Below, one piece after another: positions 29,343 through 41,296 of a stretch of 64,000 bases of DNA. Location: the NCBI RefSeq assembly GCF_900536025.1, contig NZ_UNOZ01000003.1, forward strand, positions 1 to 64,000, written 5' to 3'. Both the position numbers and the translations under genes were made by a program. A model generated the notes under the pieces. That model was given only the letters and a program-made list of their open reading frames with translations. It was not told the DNA's origin and did not search any database. Every line of letters begins with the position of its first letter. Position 1 is the stretch's first letter. Source of the stretch: Pseudomonas reidholzensis (GTDB lineage Bacteria > Pseudomonadota > Gammaproteobacteria > Pseudomonadales > Pseudomonadaceae).

Positions 29343-30202
29343 ATACAGTCAAGAGCGTCCGCGAACTGCGTGCCGCCGTGGCCCGCGCCCGCGGTGAGGG
29401 CAAGCGGATCGCCTTCGTGCCGACCATGGGCAACCTGCACAGCGGCCACGCCGCGCTGGTGACCAAGGCCGCCCAGCGCGCCGACTTCGTGGTCGCGAGC
29501 ATCTTCGTCAACCCGCTGCAGTTCGGCGCGGGCGAAGACCTCGATACCTACCCGCGCACCCTCGCCGCCGACCAGGAGCGCCTGCTGCAAGCCGGCTGCC
29601 ACCTGCTGTTCGCGCCGACCGTGGACGAAATGTACCCCGACGGCACCACCGTGCAGACCCGCGTCAGCGTGCCACAACTGTCCGAAGGGCTGTGCGGCGC
29701 CAGCCGTCCGGGGCACTTCGAAGGCGTGGCGACCGTGGTCAGCAAGCTGTTCAACATGGTCCAGCCCGACCTCGCCGTGTTTGGCGAAAAGGACTACCAG
29801 CAGTTGGCGGTGATCCGCGCCATGGTGCGCGACCTGAACATGCCGATCCAGATCATCGGCGAGCCGACCGTGCGCGCCGACGACGGCCTCGCGCTGTCGT
29901 CGCGCAATGGTTACCTGAGCCCCGAGCAGCGCGCCGTGGCCCCGGCCTTGTACCGTGAGCTGAGCCAGATGGCCGACAGCATTCGCCACGGCCAGCGCGA
30001 CTTTGCGGCATTGATCGTGGCCGCCCAGGCGCAGCTGCTGGCGGCCGGTTTCCGCCCGGATTACCTGGAAGTGCGTCATGCACTGACCTTGCGCCCGGCG
30101 ATGATCGACGACCGCGACGTGGTGGTGATTGCCGCTGCGTACCTGGGTAACACCCGGCTGATCGATAACCTGTATCTGCACCTGGACGACGCCAGCGCCT
30201 GA
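29339..30202 (+). CDS. panC: Pantothenate synthetase
   Basis: A 287-residue pantoate--beta-alanine ligase. The HIGH-like motif is [14 protein letters not shown] near the N terminus and the KMSKS-like region includes [10 protein letters not shown]. It joins pantoate and beta-alanine with ATP, the last step to vitamin B5. The ATGA overlap with panB indicates translational coupling. Confidence 0.97.
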   Translation: MNTVKSVRELRAAVARARGEGKRIAFVPTMGNLHSGHAALVTKAAQRADFVVASIFVNPLQFGAGEDLDTYPRTLAADQERLLQAGCHLLFAPTVDEMYPDGTTVQTRVSVPQLSEGLCGASRPGHFEGVATVVSKLFNMVQPDLAVFGEKDYQQLAVIRAMVRDLNMPIQIIGEPTVRADDGLALSSRNGYLSPEQRAVAPALYRELSQMADSIRHGQRDFAALIVAAQAQLLAAGFRPDYLEVRHALTLRPAMIDDRDVVVIAAAYLGNTRLIDNLYLHLDDASA

Positions 30203-30226
30203 TTCAAGCCAGGCGCCGTACGTTTC

Positions 30227-30331
30227 GCGGGCAAGTCGGATCGCCGCACCGCCGCTCCTACAGGGCTTAGCGCTGACCTTGGGGGAGCGGGCCTGCCTCG
30301 CCACCGCGCATACTGCGCCCGCGAAAATTCT
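30227..30331. repeat. Degenerate REP element between panC and pgi
   Basis: TTCGCGGGCAAGTCGGATCG, then CGCTCCTACAGGGCTTAGCG, and the inverse GGGGGAGCGGGCCTG resemble the REP core but with several substitutions and an insertion. It appears to be a decayed REP pair. The remainder of the 245-bp gap contains a TATAAT at 30369-30374, a plausible pgi -10 with no convincing -35. Confidence 0.6.
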
Positions 30332-30447
30332 CCCTGCCCTCCCCCATTCCCCCCACGCAAGCAATGCCTATAATGACCCCGACCCTGCAACCGGCAGCCG
30401 CTGCCCGTTGTCCAAGGCACGATCATGCATCGAGGAAACCATCCGCA

Positions 30448-32112
30448 ATGGCGTATTACCGTACCCCCCATGATGTGACGGCGCTGCCCGCCTGGCAGGC
30501 GCTTCAGCAACACCGCGACGCCATGCAGGGCTTCAGCATGCGCGAAGCTTTCGCCGCTGATCCGCAGCGTTTCGATCAGTTTTCCCTGAGCAGTTGCGGC
30601 CTGTTCCTCGATTACTCGAAGAACCTGATCAACGAGCAGACCCGCGAGCTGCTGGTCAACCTGGCCACCGAAGTCGACCTGAGCCAGGCCATCAAGTCGA
30701 TGTTCAGCGGCGAGATCATCAACGCCTCCGAAGGCCGCCCGGTGCTGCACACCGCGCTGCGCCGGCCGATCGGCGACAAGCTCAGCGTCAACGGCGTCAA
30801 CGTGATGGTCGACGTGCACAAGGTGCTCAACCAGATCACCGAACTGGTCGGCCGCATCCACGACGGCCTGTGGCGCGGCTACAGCGAAAAACCGATCACC
30901 GACGTGGTCAACATCGGCATCGGCGGCTCGTTCCTCGGCCCCGAACTGGTCTCCGAAGCGCTGCTGCCGTACGCCCAGCGCGGCGTGCGCTGCCACTACC
31001 TGGCGAACATCGACGGCAGCGAGTTCCATGAGCTGTCGGCCAAGCTCGCCGCCGAAACCACCCTGTTCATCGTCTCGTCGAAGTCGTTCAACACCCTCGA
31101 GACGCTGAAGAACGCCATGGCCGCGCGCACCTGGTACCTCGCCCAGGGCGGCTCCGAGGCCGAGCTGTACCGCCACTTCATCGCGGTCTCGAGCAACAAG
31201 GCCGCCGCGGTCGCGTTTGGTATCCGCGAAGAGAACATCTTCCCGATGTGGGACTGGGTCGGCGGGCGCTACTCGCTGTGGTCGGCGATCGGCCTGCCGA
31301 TCGCCCTGGCCATCGGCACCGCCAACTTCAAGGAGCTGCTGTCGGGCGCCTACACCATGGACCAGCACTTCCAGACCGCACCGTTCGACAAGAACATGCC
31401 GGTGCTGCTGGCCCTGCTCGGCGTCTGGTACGGCAACTTCTGGGGTGCGCGCGCTCACGCCATCCTGCCGTACGACCACTACCTGCGTAACATCACCAAG
31501 CACTTGCAGCAGCTGGACATGGAGTCCAACGGCAAGAGCGTGCTGCAGGACGGCAGCCCGGTGCACACCGACACCGGCCCGGTGATCTGGGGTGGCGTGG
31601 GCTGTAACGGCCAGCATGCCTACCACCAGTTGCTGCACCAGGGCACCCAGTTGATCCCGGCCGACTTCATCGTGCCAGTGGTCAGCTTCAACCCGGTGGC
31701 CGACCACCACCAGTGGCTGTACGCCAACTGCCTGTCGCAGAGCCAGGCACTGATGCTCGGCAAGACCCGCGACGAGGCTGAAAGCGAGCTGCGCGGCAAA
31801 GGCCTGAACGAGGCGGATATCGCCAAGCTGGCGCCGCACAAGGTGATCCCGGGTAACCGCCCGAGCAACACCCTGGTGGTCGAACGGATCAGCCCGCGCC
31901 GCCTTGGCGCGCTGGTGGCGATGTATGAGCACAAGGTGTTCGTGCAGAGCGTGATCTGGGGCATCAATGCCTTCGACCAGTGGGGCGTGGAGCTTGGCAA
32001 GGAGCTCGGCAAGGGCGTCTACCAGCGCCTGGTCGGCGCGCAGGAAGAGTCGGCTGAAGATGGCTCGACCCAGGGCCTGATCAACTACTTCCGTGGCCGT
32101 CACCGCGGCTGA
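30448..32112 (+). CDS. pgi: Glucose-6-phosphate isomerase
   Basis: 554 residues, the normal bacterial length. PGI signatures are visible: [17 protein letters not shown] in the sugar-phosphate site, and [17 protein letters not shown] with the catalytic Glu/His region downstream. It interconverts glucose-6-phosphate and fructose-6-phosphate; in pseudomonads, which mostly use the Entner-Doudoroff route, it serves mainly gluconeogenesis. The start at [10 protein letters not shown] is chosen because GAGGA lies upstream. A REP hairpin follows the gene. Confidence 0.97.
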   Translation: MAYYRTPHDVTALPAWQALQQHRDAMQGFSMREAFAADPQRFDQFSLSSCGLFLDYSKNLINEQTRELLVNLATEVDLSQAIKSMFSGEIINASEGRPVLHTALRRPIGDKLSVNGVNVMVDVHKVLNQITELVGRIHDGLWRGYSEKPITDVVNIGIGGSFLGPELVSEALLPYAQRGVRCHYLANIDGSEFHELSAKLAAETTLFIVSSKSFNTLETLKNAMAARTWYLAQGGSEAELYRHFIAVSSNKAAAVAFGIREENIFPMWDWVGGRYSLWSAIGLPIALAIGTANFKELLSGAYTMDQHFQTAPFDKNMPVLLALLGVWYGNFWGARAHAILPYDHYLRNITKHLQQLDMESNGKSVLQDGSPVHTDTGPVIWGGVGCNGQHAYHQLLHQGTQLIPADFIVPVVSFNPVADHHQWLYANCLSQSQALMLGKTRDEAESELRGKGLNEADIAKLAPHKVIPGNRPSNTLVVERISPRRLGALVAMYEHKVFVQSVIWGINAFDQWGVELGKELGKGVYQRLVGAQEESAEDGSTQGLINYFRGRHRG

Positions 32113-32134
32113 TCCCTAGCCCACTGCAGTACCC

Positions 32135-32186
32135 ATCGCGGGGCAAGCCCGCTCCCACACTCGTGGGAGCGGGCTTGCCCCGCGAT
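32135..32186. repeat. REP inverted pair after pgi
   Basis: Arms 32135-32158 and 32163-32186 are perfect 24-bp inverted copies of the REP core (ATCGCGGGGCAAGCCCGCTC and following) with only a four-base loop. The RNA would form a very stable hairpin just after the pgi stop, able to protect the pgi mRNA 3' end or block readthrough into acsA. Confidence 0.93.
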
Positions 32187-32274
32187 TGCTTCACACCTGC
32201 CTCAATCGTGGAACACGGTCGATGACTACACTGTCCATCGAATGATTGCCACGACAAGAGCAGGACAACCCGCC

Positions 32275-34209
<1,935 letters not shown>

Positions 34210-34252
34210 CCGATGGCGGCCCATGGCGGGCTGTCGCGCATTGCAGGTCGCC

Positions 34253-35122
34253 ATGGAAGCCTTACGCCGCCGTATCGAAACCCAGGTCATGAGCCTTACC
34301 GGCCTGGCCCTCGGCCAGCTCGACCTGGAATCGCCCAAGGGCGACCCTGGCCTGTTCGGCCCGCAGAGCATCAGCTGGCAAGTGCATGGCGACTTCCCCA
34401 GCATGCTGGTCGGCGGCATCAGCGCCTTGATGCTGCAAGTGCTGCACCCGCTGGCCCTGGCCGGGGTGTGGGACCACTCGAACTTTCGCCAGGACCTGCT
34501 CGGCCGCCTGCGCCGCACCAGCCAGTTCATCTCCGGCACCACCTTTGGCTCGACCCGCGACGCCGAATGGCTGATCGACAAGGTGCGCACCATTCACCTG
34601 CAGGTGGTCGGCACCGCCGCCGACGGCCGCCCGTATGCCGCCAGCGACCCGGACCTGCTGACCTGGGTACATGTGGCCGAGGTCAGCAGCTTTCTCGCCG
34701 CTCACCTGCGCTACCGCAACCCGCAGCTGTCGCGCGCCGACCAGGACGCCTACTACAACGAGATCGCGCTGATCGCCGAACGCCTCGGCGCACGCAACGT
34801 GCCACGCTCCTGCCAACAGATCGAAGACTACCTGCAGGCCATGCGCCCGCAGCTGCAGTGCGATGCGCGCAGCCTCGAAGTGGTCGCCATCCTGCTCGAG
34901 GCACCGGCGCCCAGCCGCCTCGCCGAGCCGGTCGGCAAGCTGATGCTGCACGCCGGCATCGAGCTGCTGCCCGCCTGGGGCCGGGACCTGCTCGGCCTGC
35001 ACCAGGGGCGCCTGCGCCAACGGATGATCCGCCTGGGCATCGAACGCACCGCTCCGCTCCTGCGCTGGGCGATGCGCGACGGCTCGGCACACCGTGCACG
35101 GCGCCGAATGGGCATTGAATAG
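34253..35122 (+). CDS. MpaB/DUF2236 family oxygenase-like protein
   Basis: About 289 residues. Matches the family related to mycophenolic acid cleavage enzyme MpaB and latex-clearing protein, with the characteristic stretches LMLQVLHPLALAGVWDHSNF and FISGTTFGSTRDAEWLI and conserved histidines (HP, H in VHVAEV) suited to heme binding. Substrate unknown. ATG 34253 is chosen because GCAGGT lies 6 nt upstream; ATG 34223 would add ten residues. It follows acsA by 43 nt and may be co-transcribed. Confidence 0.82.
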   Translation: MEALRRRIETQVMSLTGLALGQLDLESPKGDPGLFGPQSISWQVHGDFPSMLVGGISALMLQVLHPLALAGVWDHSNFRQDLLGRLRRTSQFISGTTFGSTRDAEWLIDKVRTIHLQVVGTAADGRPYAASDPDLLTWVHVAEVSSFLAAHLRYRNPQLSRADQDAYYNEIALIAERLGARNVPRSCQQIEDYLQAMRPQLQCDARSLEVVAILLEAPAPSRLAEPVGKLMLHAGIELLPAWGRDLLGLHQGRLRQRMIRLGIERTAPLLRWAMRDGSAHRARRRMGIE

Positions 35123-35200
35123 GGCTGTTTGGTCGGCTCTGCGGAACCGATTTAACGTGCCATACTCCAAGCACTCCCGCTCGGACAGACGACGCTGCAC

Positions 35201-38137
35201 ATGCCCAAAGGATTGACTCGCGCCCTCGGCGCATCGCTGGCCCTCGTGGCCCTGTACAGCCTGCTCGGCTTCCTGATTGTTCCTGGTCTCGGCTTGCGCA
35301 TCGCCAACCAGCAATTGGCCAACTACGCCCGCGTGCCGGCGCAGCTGCAGCGCATCGAATTCAACCCGTTCAGCCTCGAGCTGACCCTCTGGGGCCTGCA
35401 GATCGGCGAGCCCGGCAAGGAGCAGGTCGGCTTCGAGCGGCTGTACGCCAACCTGTCGCTCGACAGCCTGTGGACCCGCGCCCTGCACCTGGACGCGGTC
35501 GAGCTGGACAAGCCGCGCAGCGAGGTACTGTTCGCCAAGGACGGTAGCCTCAACCTGACCCAGCTGTTCAAACTGCCGGCCAGCGAGCCCAAGCCCGAGG
35601 CGCCGGCGAGCGAGCCGTTCCCGCTGCGCATCGCCAGCATCAAGCTCAGCGAGGGCTACCTGCACTTCGAGGACCTGCGCCCGAGCGAGCCGATCGAGTT
35701 TCTCTACGACTCGATGAACCTGGAGCTGAAGAACCTCAGCACCTTGCCCGACGACAACGCCGACATGACCCTGGTCGCCAACGGCCCAGCGGGCGGGCGG
35801 ATCGACTGGAAAGGCACCCTTGGCCTGGCCCCGATCAGCTCCGAAGGCACCCTGAAGATCACCGACGGCAAGATGAAGGCCTGGTGGCCGTATGTGCGTG
35901 ACGCCGTGCCGCTGGTCCTCGAAGACGGCGTGATCAGCCTCGACACCCACTACAAGCTCAACCTGTCGAAACAGACCGAGCTGCTGCTCGACAATACTTC
36001 GGTGCGCATCGCTCCCTTCGCGATCAAGGCACCTGACGGTCGCCCGCTGGCCCGCCTGGCCAGCCTCGAGGTCAGCGAAACGTCCATCGACCTGGCCAAG
36101 CAATTGGTGACCGTGGGCAAGATCCGCAGCGAAAAGCTCGAGACCTGGGCAGCGCTCGAGAGCGATGGCCAGCTCGACTGGCAAAAATTGTTGGCCAGCC
36201 AGCCGGCCAAGGCCACGCCCAAAGAGAAAGCCGAGCCGGCGGCCGCCGAACCGAGCACTGAAGAAAAAGCCGCCGCCGAACCGAGCAAGCCTTGGCAGGT
36301 GTTGCTCAAGGATGTGCAGGCGCGCAACTACATGATCCACCTGGCCGACCGCAGCCAGAAAGAGCCGGTGGCACTCGATGTCGGCCCGCTGAACCTTGAC
36401 CTGCAGGGCTTCGACAGCCTCAACAAATCGCCGTTTACCCTCAAGCTCGATACCGGCATCGGCAAGCAAGGCAAGTTGCAGGCCTCCGGCGAGGTCAACC
36501 TGGCGCCAGTCACTGCCAAGCTGGCGGTCAGCACCAACGATATCGACCTGCGTGTGGCCCAGGCCTACATCAGCCCGTTCATCCGCCTGGAGCTGCGCAG
36601 CGGCATGCTCTCCAGCGACCTCAAGGTCGACCTGAAGAACACCGCGCCGCTGGCCTTCAGTGTCGGCGGCACGGCCAGGGTCAGCCAGTTGCACACGCTC
36701 GACACGATCAAGGACCGCGACTTCGTCAAATGGCAGCAGCTGGACCTCAGCGGCCTGTCGTACGTGCACGGCGATGCGCTGACCATCGACAAGGTCAACC
36801 TGCTGCAGCCGTACGCGCGCTTCATCATCAACGAAGACCGCAGCACCAACGTCGACGACCTGCTGATCCCGCAGCCGGCCGGCACCGCCAGCGCCAAGCA
36901 GGCCAAGCCCGCAGCGGCCAGCAACGACAAGCCGCTGGGCATTCACATCGGCCAGATCGACATCAACGATGGCTCGGCCAACTTCGCCGACCTGACCCTG
37001 ACGCCCAACTTCGCCACCGCTGTGCAGCAGCTCAACGGCCAGATCGGCACCATCGACAACCGCAAGCCCGCGCCGGCCAAGGTCGACATCAAGGGTAAGG
37101 TCGACCGCTATGCGCCGGTCACCATCAAGGGCGCGCTCAACCCGTTCAACCCGATGGCCAGCCTGGACATCGCGACCAGCTTCAAGCGCGTCGAGCTGAC
37201 CACCCTGACGCCCTACTCCGGCAAGTTCGCCGGGTTCCGCATCCGCAAGGGTCGGCTCAACCTCGACGTGCATTACCTGATCACCAACGGCCAGCTCAAG
37301 GCCGAGAACAAACTGGTGGTCGAGCAGCTGCAACTGGGTGAGAAGGTCGACAGCCCGGACGCCGTGGACCTGCCGCTGCGCCTGGCGGTGGCCTTGCTGA
37401 AAGACACCGAGGGGCGCATCTCGATCGAGTTGCCGGTCAGCGGCGACCTCAACAACCCGCAGTTCAGCGTCATGCCGATCGTCTGGCAGACCTTGCGCAA
37501 CCTGGTGCTGCGCGCGGCGCAGGCGCCGTTCAAGTTCATTGGTGGGCTGGTCACCGGAGGGGGCTCGGAGGACCTCGGCACGGTGGCTTTCGCTGCGGGT
37601 TCCAGCGACCTCAGTGGCGACGCGCAGTCGGCCCTGGACAAGCTTGCAGCGGCACTCAAGAGCCGGCCTGAGCTGCGCCTGGAGATCGAAGGGACCAGCG
37701 CCCAGACCAGCGACGGCCCGTTGATCGCCGAGCAGCGCCTGGAACGTGAATACCAGGCGATCTGGTACAAGATTCTGCAGCGCCGGGGTGACAAGGTGCC
37801 GGCCAATGCGTCGATGCTGGTGGTCGATGACAGCGACAAGCCGGCGATGCTCGAGGGTATCTACCGCACCCGCCTCAAGCAGCAGCCGCCGGGTGAGTGG
37901 GAGCAGCTGAGCCGTGACGAGCGCACGGCCAAGCTGCGTGAAGGGGTGATCAAGTCGTGGGCAGAGAGCGCGCCGCTGCTGCGTCAGCTTGGGCAGGCGC
38001 GGGCCGGTAACATCAAGGATTACCTGGTGGACAAGGGCAAGCTCGAGGATGACCGGGTGTACTTCATTGATACCACCCTCGGCCAGGCCGAGCAGGATGG
38101 CCGGGTGATTACCCCGATGCACCTGGATGCGGAGTGA
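35201..38137 (+). CDS. Large DUF748 (AsmA-like) envelope protein
   Basis: 978 residues. An N-terminal hydrophobic anchor (about 7-28) precedes a very long region rich in beta-strand pattern and AsmA/DUF748 repeats (for example FSLELTLWGLQIGEPG and VTIKGALNPFNPMASLD). A Lys/Glu/Ala/Pro linker falls near 330-365. A C-terminal OmpA-like segment (VAFAAGSSDLSGDAQSALDK) lies near 785-830. AsmA-family proteins are linked to phospholipid transport between membranes; the role of this member is not known. Confidence 0.88.
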   Translation: MPKGLTRALGASLALVALYSLLGFLIVPGLGLRIANQQLANYARVPAQLQRIEFNPFSLELTLWGLQIGEPGKEQVGFERLYANLSLDSLWTRALHLDAVELDKPRSEVLFAKDGSLNLTQLFKLPASEPKPEAPASEPFPLRIASIKLSEGYLHFEDLRPSEPIEFLYDSMNLELKNLSTLPDDNADMTLVANGPAGGRIDWKGTLGLAPISSEGTLKITDGKMKAWWPYVRDAVPLVLEDGVISLDTHYKLNLSKQTELLLDNTSVRIAPFAIKAPDGRPLARLASLEVSETSIDLAKQLVTVGKIRSEKLETWAALESDGQLDWQKLLASQPAKATPKEKAEPAAAEPSTEEKAAAEPSKPWQVLLKDVQARNYMIHLADRSQKEPVALDVGPLNLDLQGFDSLNKSPFTLKLDTGIGKQGKLQASGEVNLAPVTAKLAVSTNDIDLRVAQAYISPFIRLELRSGMLSSDLKVDLKNTAPLAFSVGGTARVSQLHTLDTIKDRDFVKWQQLDLSGLSYVHGDALTIDKVNLLQPYARFIINEDRSTNVDDLLIPQPAGTASAKQAKPAAASNDKPLGIHIGQIDINDGSANFADLTLTPNFATAVQQLNGQIGTIDNRKPAPAKVDIKGKVDRYAPVTIKGALNPFNPMASLDIATSFKRVELTTLTPYSGKFAGFRIRKGRLNLDVHYLITNGQLKAENKLVVEQLQLGEKVDSPDAVDLPLRLAVALLKDTEGRISIELPVSGDLNNPQFSVMPIVWQTLRNLVLRAAQAPFKFIGGLVTGGGSEDLGTVAFAAGSSDLSGDAQSALDKLAAALKSRPELRLEIEGTSAQTSDGPLIAEQRLEREYQAIWYKILQRRGDKVPANASMLVVDDSDKPAMLEGIYRTRLKQQPPGEWEQLSRDERTAKLREGVIKSWAESAPLLRQLGQARAGNIKDYLVDKGKLEDDRVYFIDTTLGQAEQDGRVITPMHLDAE

Positions 38138-38147
38138 AGCGGCGCGC

Positions 38148-38217
38148 CCCATCGCGGGCAAGCCCGCTCCTACAGGGTTAGCGTGGTACTTGCAGGAGCG
38201 GGCTTGCCCGCGATGGG
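38148..38217. repeat. REP inverted pair after the DUF748 gene
   Basis: Arms 38148-38174 and 38191-38217 are 27-bp inverted copies of the REP core (CGCGGGCAAGCCCGCTCC) with one mismatch and a 16-bp loop. Lies immediately downstream of the DUF748 stop. Confidence 0.92.
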
Positions 38218-38247
38218 CTGCAAAGCAGCCCCCTACTCTGCGACACA

Positions 38248-38279
38248 CAAAAAAGCCCCGGCAGATGCCGGGGCTTTTT
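38248..38279. terminator. Bidirectional intrinsic terminator between DUF748 and BON genes
   Basis: AAAAGCCCCGGCA, GA, TGCCGGGGCTTTT is a perfect 13-bp inverted repeat with A and T tracts on either side. It can terminate the convergent DUF748 gene and the BON-domain gene. Confidence 0.93.
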
Positions 38280-38324
38280 CATTGTTGGTGGCCAAGTCCT
38301 TATGGCCGTCGGGACAATCCTTGC

Positions 38325-38675
38325 TTATTCGGCTTTCAGGCCATCAGCCGAGACGGCTTGCACGCCTTTGATCTTTTTGGCGATCGCAACAGCGGTGGTT
38401 TTCTGAGCATCGGTGATAGCGACTTCCGACGACAGCGAAACAACGCCTTTGTTGGTTTCTACTTTGATGTCGCTGCCTGGGATGCCTTTCTCAGTCAGCA
38501 GGTCAGCTTTGACCTTGGTGGTGATCCAAGTGTCTTTGGTCTCTTCCTTGGCCTTGGTGACTTCACCAGCCGCCAGCATCATAGGCGCCTGGGTTGGCTG
38601 CTGGGCAAATGCCGCGTTAGCCATGGTCAGGGTCAGAGCGGTTGCAGCAGCGGCAGCAATGGCGAACTTCTTCAT
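38325..38675 (-). CDS. Periplasmic BON-domain protein (OsmY-like)
   Basis: 116 residues. A Sec signal peptide (MKKFAIAAAAATALTLTMAN, cleaved near AFA-QQ) is followed by a single BON domain (DTWITTKVKADLLTEKGIPG, then VVSLSSEV and KKIKGVQAVS). BON domains bind phospholipid surfaces; OsmY of E. coli is a stress-induced periplasmic relative. The ATG at 38675 has AGGAGTG upstream. Preceded by a candidate sigma-54 promoter. Confidence 0.92.
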   Translation of the reverse strand: MKKFAIAAAAATALTLTMANAAFAQQPTQAPMMLAAGEVTKAKEETKDTWITTKVKADLLTEKGIPGSDIKVETNKGVVSLSSEVAITDAQKTTAVAIAKKIKGVQAVSADGLKAE

Positions 38676-38739
38676 ACGAGACACTCCTGTTGTTCGAAAG
38701 GTCTGCGCCAGGTCTGTTGGCGTCAGATACAAATACTGG

Positions 38740-38755
38740 TGCACGGCCTGTGCCA
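38740..38755 (-). promoter_or_regulatory. Candidate sigma-54 promoter of the BON-domain gene
   Basis: The minus strand reads TGGCACAGGCCGTGCA, fitting TGGCACG-N4-TTGCA with GG and GC exactly 10 bases apart and two mismatches (A for G, G for T). Transcription would begin near 38729, giving a 54-nt leader with AGGAGTG. TGCA-rich repeats at 38823-38866 (TGCATTTTGCA, TGCAAGATGCA) could be an activator site. The element is also partly palindromic (GCAC-N5-GTGC), so chance is possible. Confidence 0.5.
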
Positions 38756-38888
38756 GCTTTTTCAAACCCATAAACCCCATATAAATCAGCAGCTTAGCTA
38801 TAAAGACAAAACCCGCCTGTCGTGCATTTTGCAAGCCGGGGCAAATTCCTGCATGCAAGATGCAAGCACCCCAAGGGTTTTGCCCAGG

Positions 38889-38920
38889 CGAAAAAAAAGG
38901 ACCCCGAAGGGTCCCTTTTT
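38889..38920 (-). terminator. Intrinsic terminator after pnp
   Basis: GGACCC, CGAA, GGGTCC stem flanked by an eight-A tract on the left and TTTTT on the right. On the minus strand it ends the rpsO-pnp transcript 21 nt after the pnp stop. Confidence 0.92.
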
Positions 38921-38941
38921 CAAGCCACTGCAGTGCAGTGC

Positions 38942-41047
38942 TTAGACGCCGGAGGCCTTGGCCGCCGCAACGTCTTTGATCGACAGCTTGATACGGCCGC
39001 GGTTGTCCACGTCCAGTACCAGTACTTCGACCTCTTCACCTTCCTTGAGGATGTCGGTGACTTTCTCTACGCGCTCATTGCTGAGCATCGAGATGTGCAC
39101 CAGGCCATCCTTGCCAGGCAGGATGTTGACGAACGCGCCGAAGTCGACGATACGCTCGACCTTGCCGACGTAGATCTTGCCGATCTCGGCCTCGGCAGTG
39201 ATGCCCAGGACGCGCTGGCGAGCTGCCTCGGCCGCTTCCTTGGTTTCGCCGAAGATCTTGATCGAGCCGTCGTCTTCGATGTCGATCGAAGCCTTGGTCT
39301 CTTCACAGATACCACGGATGGTCGCGCCACCTTTACCGATGACGTCACGGATCTTGTCGGTGTCGATCTTCATCGCGATCATGGTCGGTGCGTTGGCCGA
39401 CAGCTCGGTACGCGACTGGCCAATGATCTGGTTCATCTGGCCGAGGATGTTCAGGCGCGCTTCCAGGGCTTGGCCCAGGGCGATTTCCATGATCTCTTCG
39501 GTGATGCCGTTGATCTTGATGTCCATCTGCAGCGCAGTAACGCCTTTGGCGGTACCGGCTACCTTGAAGTCCATGTCGCCCAGGTGGTCTTCGTCACCGA
39601 GGATGTCGGTGAGGATGGCGAACTTCTCGCCTTCCTTGACCAGGCCCATGGCGATACCGGCAACCGGTGCTTTCATCGGCACACCAGCGTCCATCAGGGC
39701 CAGCGAAGCGCCACAGACCGAAGCCATCGAGCTCGAACCGTTCGATTCGGTGATTTCCGAGACGACACGGATGGTGTACGGGAACACGTCAGCGGCTGGC
39801 AGCATGGCCTGGACCGAACGACGGGCCAGACGGCCGTGACCGATTTCGCGACGGCCAGCGCCACCCATGCGACCACACTCGCCTACCGAGAACGGCGGGA
39901 AGTTGTAGTGCAGCATGAACGGGTCTTTCTTCTCGCCTTCGAGGGTGTCCAGCAGCTGCGCGTCACGTGCAGTACCCAGGGTCGCAACGACCAGGGCCTG
40001 GGTTTCGCCGCGGGTGAACAGCGCCGAACCGTGGGTCTTCGGCAGTACACCGACTTCGATGTTCAGCGGACGCACGGTCTTGGTGTCGCGACCGTCGATA
40101 CGCGGCTTGCCGTTGACGATGTTTTCGCGAACGGTGCGGTACTCGATGTCACCGAAGATTTCTTTGACTTCGGAAGCCGAAGCCTGGCCTTCAGCGCCGG
40201 AGAACTTGGCGATCGCCTGATCACGCAGCTCGCCCAGACGCGCGTAGCGGTCGGCCTTGACGGTGATGGTGTAGCCCTGCGAAACGCCCTCGCCGAATTC
40301 GGCGCGGATGGCGTTGAACAGTTCGGTGTTGGCAACGGCAGCTTTCCAGTCCCAGGTCGGCTTGGCAGCTTCGGCAGCCAGCTCTTTGACGGCCTTGATG
40401 ACCGACTGGAATTCGTCGTGGGCGAACAGTACGGCGCCCAGCATCTGGTCTTCGGTCAGCTCTTTGGCTTCCGATTCAACCATCAATACGGCGTCGGAAG
40501 TACCGGCAACGACCATGTCCAGGCTCGAGGCAGCCAGTTGCTCGTAGGTCGGGTTCAGCAGGTAGCCGGTGCTTTCATGGAACGCCACGCGCGCGGCGCC
40601 GATCGGGCCTTCGAACGGGATGCCGGAGATGGCCAGCGCAGCCGAGGTACCGATCATCGCAGCGATGTCCGGATCGGTCTTCTTGCTGGTCGAAACGACG
40701 GTGCAGACAACCTGCACTTCGTTCATGAAACCTTCTGGGAACAGCGGACGGATCGGACGGTCGATCAGGCGCGAGGTCAGGGTCTCTTTCTCGGAAGGAC
40801 GGCCTTCACGCTTGAAGAAACCGCCAGGGATCTTGCCTGCGGCGTAGGTCTTTTCCTGGTAGTGCACGGACAGCGGGAAGAAGCCCTTGCTTGGGTCGGC
40901 GTGCTTGGCGCCCACCACGGTCACCAGCACGGTGACGTCATTGTCTACGGTGACCAGAACTGCGCCGGTCGCCTGACGGGCAATGCGGCCCGTTTCGAGG
41001 GTTACGGTCGATTGACCGAACTGGAATTTCTTGATTACCGGGTTCAC
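38942..41047 (-). CDS. pnp: Polynucleotide phosphorylase
   Basis: 701 residues. Two RNase PH domains (the second contains [15 protein letters not shown] and MGLVKEG) are followed by a KH domain ([15 protein letters not shown]) and a C-terminal S1 domain ([26 protein letters not shown]). It degrades RNA 3' to 5' by phosphorolysis and is part of the degradosome. The start is GTG at 41047 with TAGGAAA upstream. Its leader carries two long stem-loops. Confidence 0.97.
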   Translation of the reverse strand: MNPVIKKFQFGQSTVTLETGRIARQATGAVLVTVDNDVTVLVTVVGAKHADPSKGFFPLSVHYQEKTYAAGKIPGGFFKREGRPSEKETLTSRLIDRPIRPLFPEGFMNEVQVVCTVVSTSKKTDPDIAAMIGTSAALAISGIPFEGPIGAARVAFHESTGYLLNPTYEQLAASSLDMVVAGTSDAVLMVESEAKELTEDQMLGAVLFAHDEFQSVIKAVKELAAEAAKPTWDWKAAVANTELFNAIRAEFGEGVSQGYTITVKADRYARLGELRDQAIAKFSGAEGQASASEVKEIFGDIEYRTVRENIVNGKPRIDGRDTKTVRPLNIEVGVLPKTHGSALFTRGETQALVVATLGTARDAQLLDTLEGEKKDPFMLHYNFPPFSVGECGRMGGAGRREIGHGRLARRSVQAMLPAADVFPYTIRVVSEITESNGSSSMASVCGASLALMDAGVPMKAPVAGIAMGLVKEGEKFAILTDILGDEDHLGDMDFKVAGTAKGVTALQMDIKINGITEEIMEIALGQALEARLNILGQMNQIIGQSRTELSANAPTMIAMKIDTDKIRDVIGKGGATIRGICEETKASIDIEDDGSIKIFGETKEAAEAARQRVLGITAEAEIGKIYVGKVERIVDFGAFVNILPGKDGLVHISMLSNERVEKVTDILKEGEEVEVLVLDVDNRGRIKLSIKDVAAAKASGV

Positions 41048-41142
41048 GGTTTCCTACCTTTTCAATGGCTCTGGGGGAACTGGTTTCTTGCGAATTCTTG
41101 GGCAGAACGGGGAATCGGCCCCATTGACCGTCCAGATACAAA

Positions 41143-41271
41143 TCGAGGCTGGGAGCCTGGCCGCAGGGCGGATAATCCGCTCAACGAAACCAGGCTGCCA
41201 ACCTCGAAGATTCGCGTGGCGTGTCCGAGGCCAGTGCTGCCAAGCAGCACTGCCCAAGCAGGCGACACGCC
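41143..41271 (-). promoter_or_regulatory. rpsO-pnp intergenic leader with two long stem-loops
   Basis: First stem-loop: arms 41218-41225 (GGCGTGTC) and 41264-41271 (GACACGCC) enclose a second perfect 9-bp stem CAGTGCTGC/GCAGCACTG (41232-41240, 41244-41252). Second: 18-nt arms 41143-41160 and 41190-41207 pair with two mismatches around a 29-nt loop. In E. coli, RNase III cuts a leader stem so that PNPase represses its own mRNA; a similar circuit is inferred here. Neither hairpin has a U-tract. Confidence 0.7.
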
Positions 41272-41296
41272 ATGCTCACCACTGACCAGGCCGCTA

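Noticed and set aside
34262..38248. A 1328-codon open frame on the minus strand opposite the MpaB-like and DUF748 genes
   Set aside because: It is a mirror of two well-supported rightward genes, rich in His/Gln/Val/Arg as expected for antisense of GC-rich codons, with no recognisable domain. Long antisense frames like this are common in high-GC genomes.
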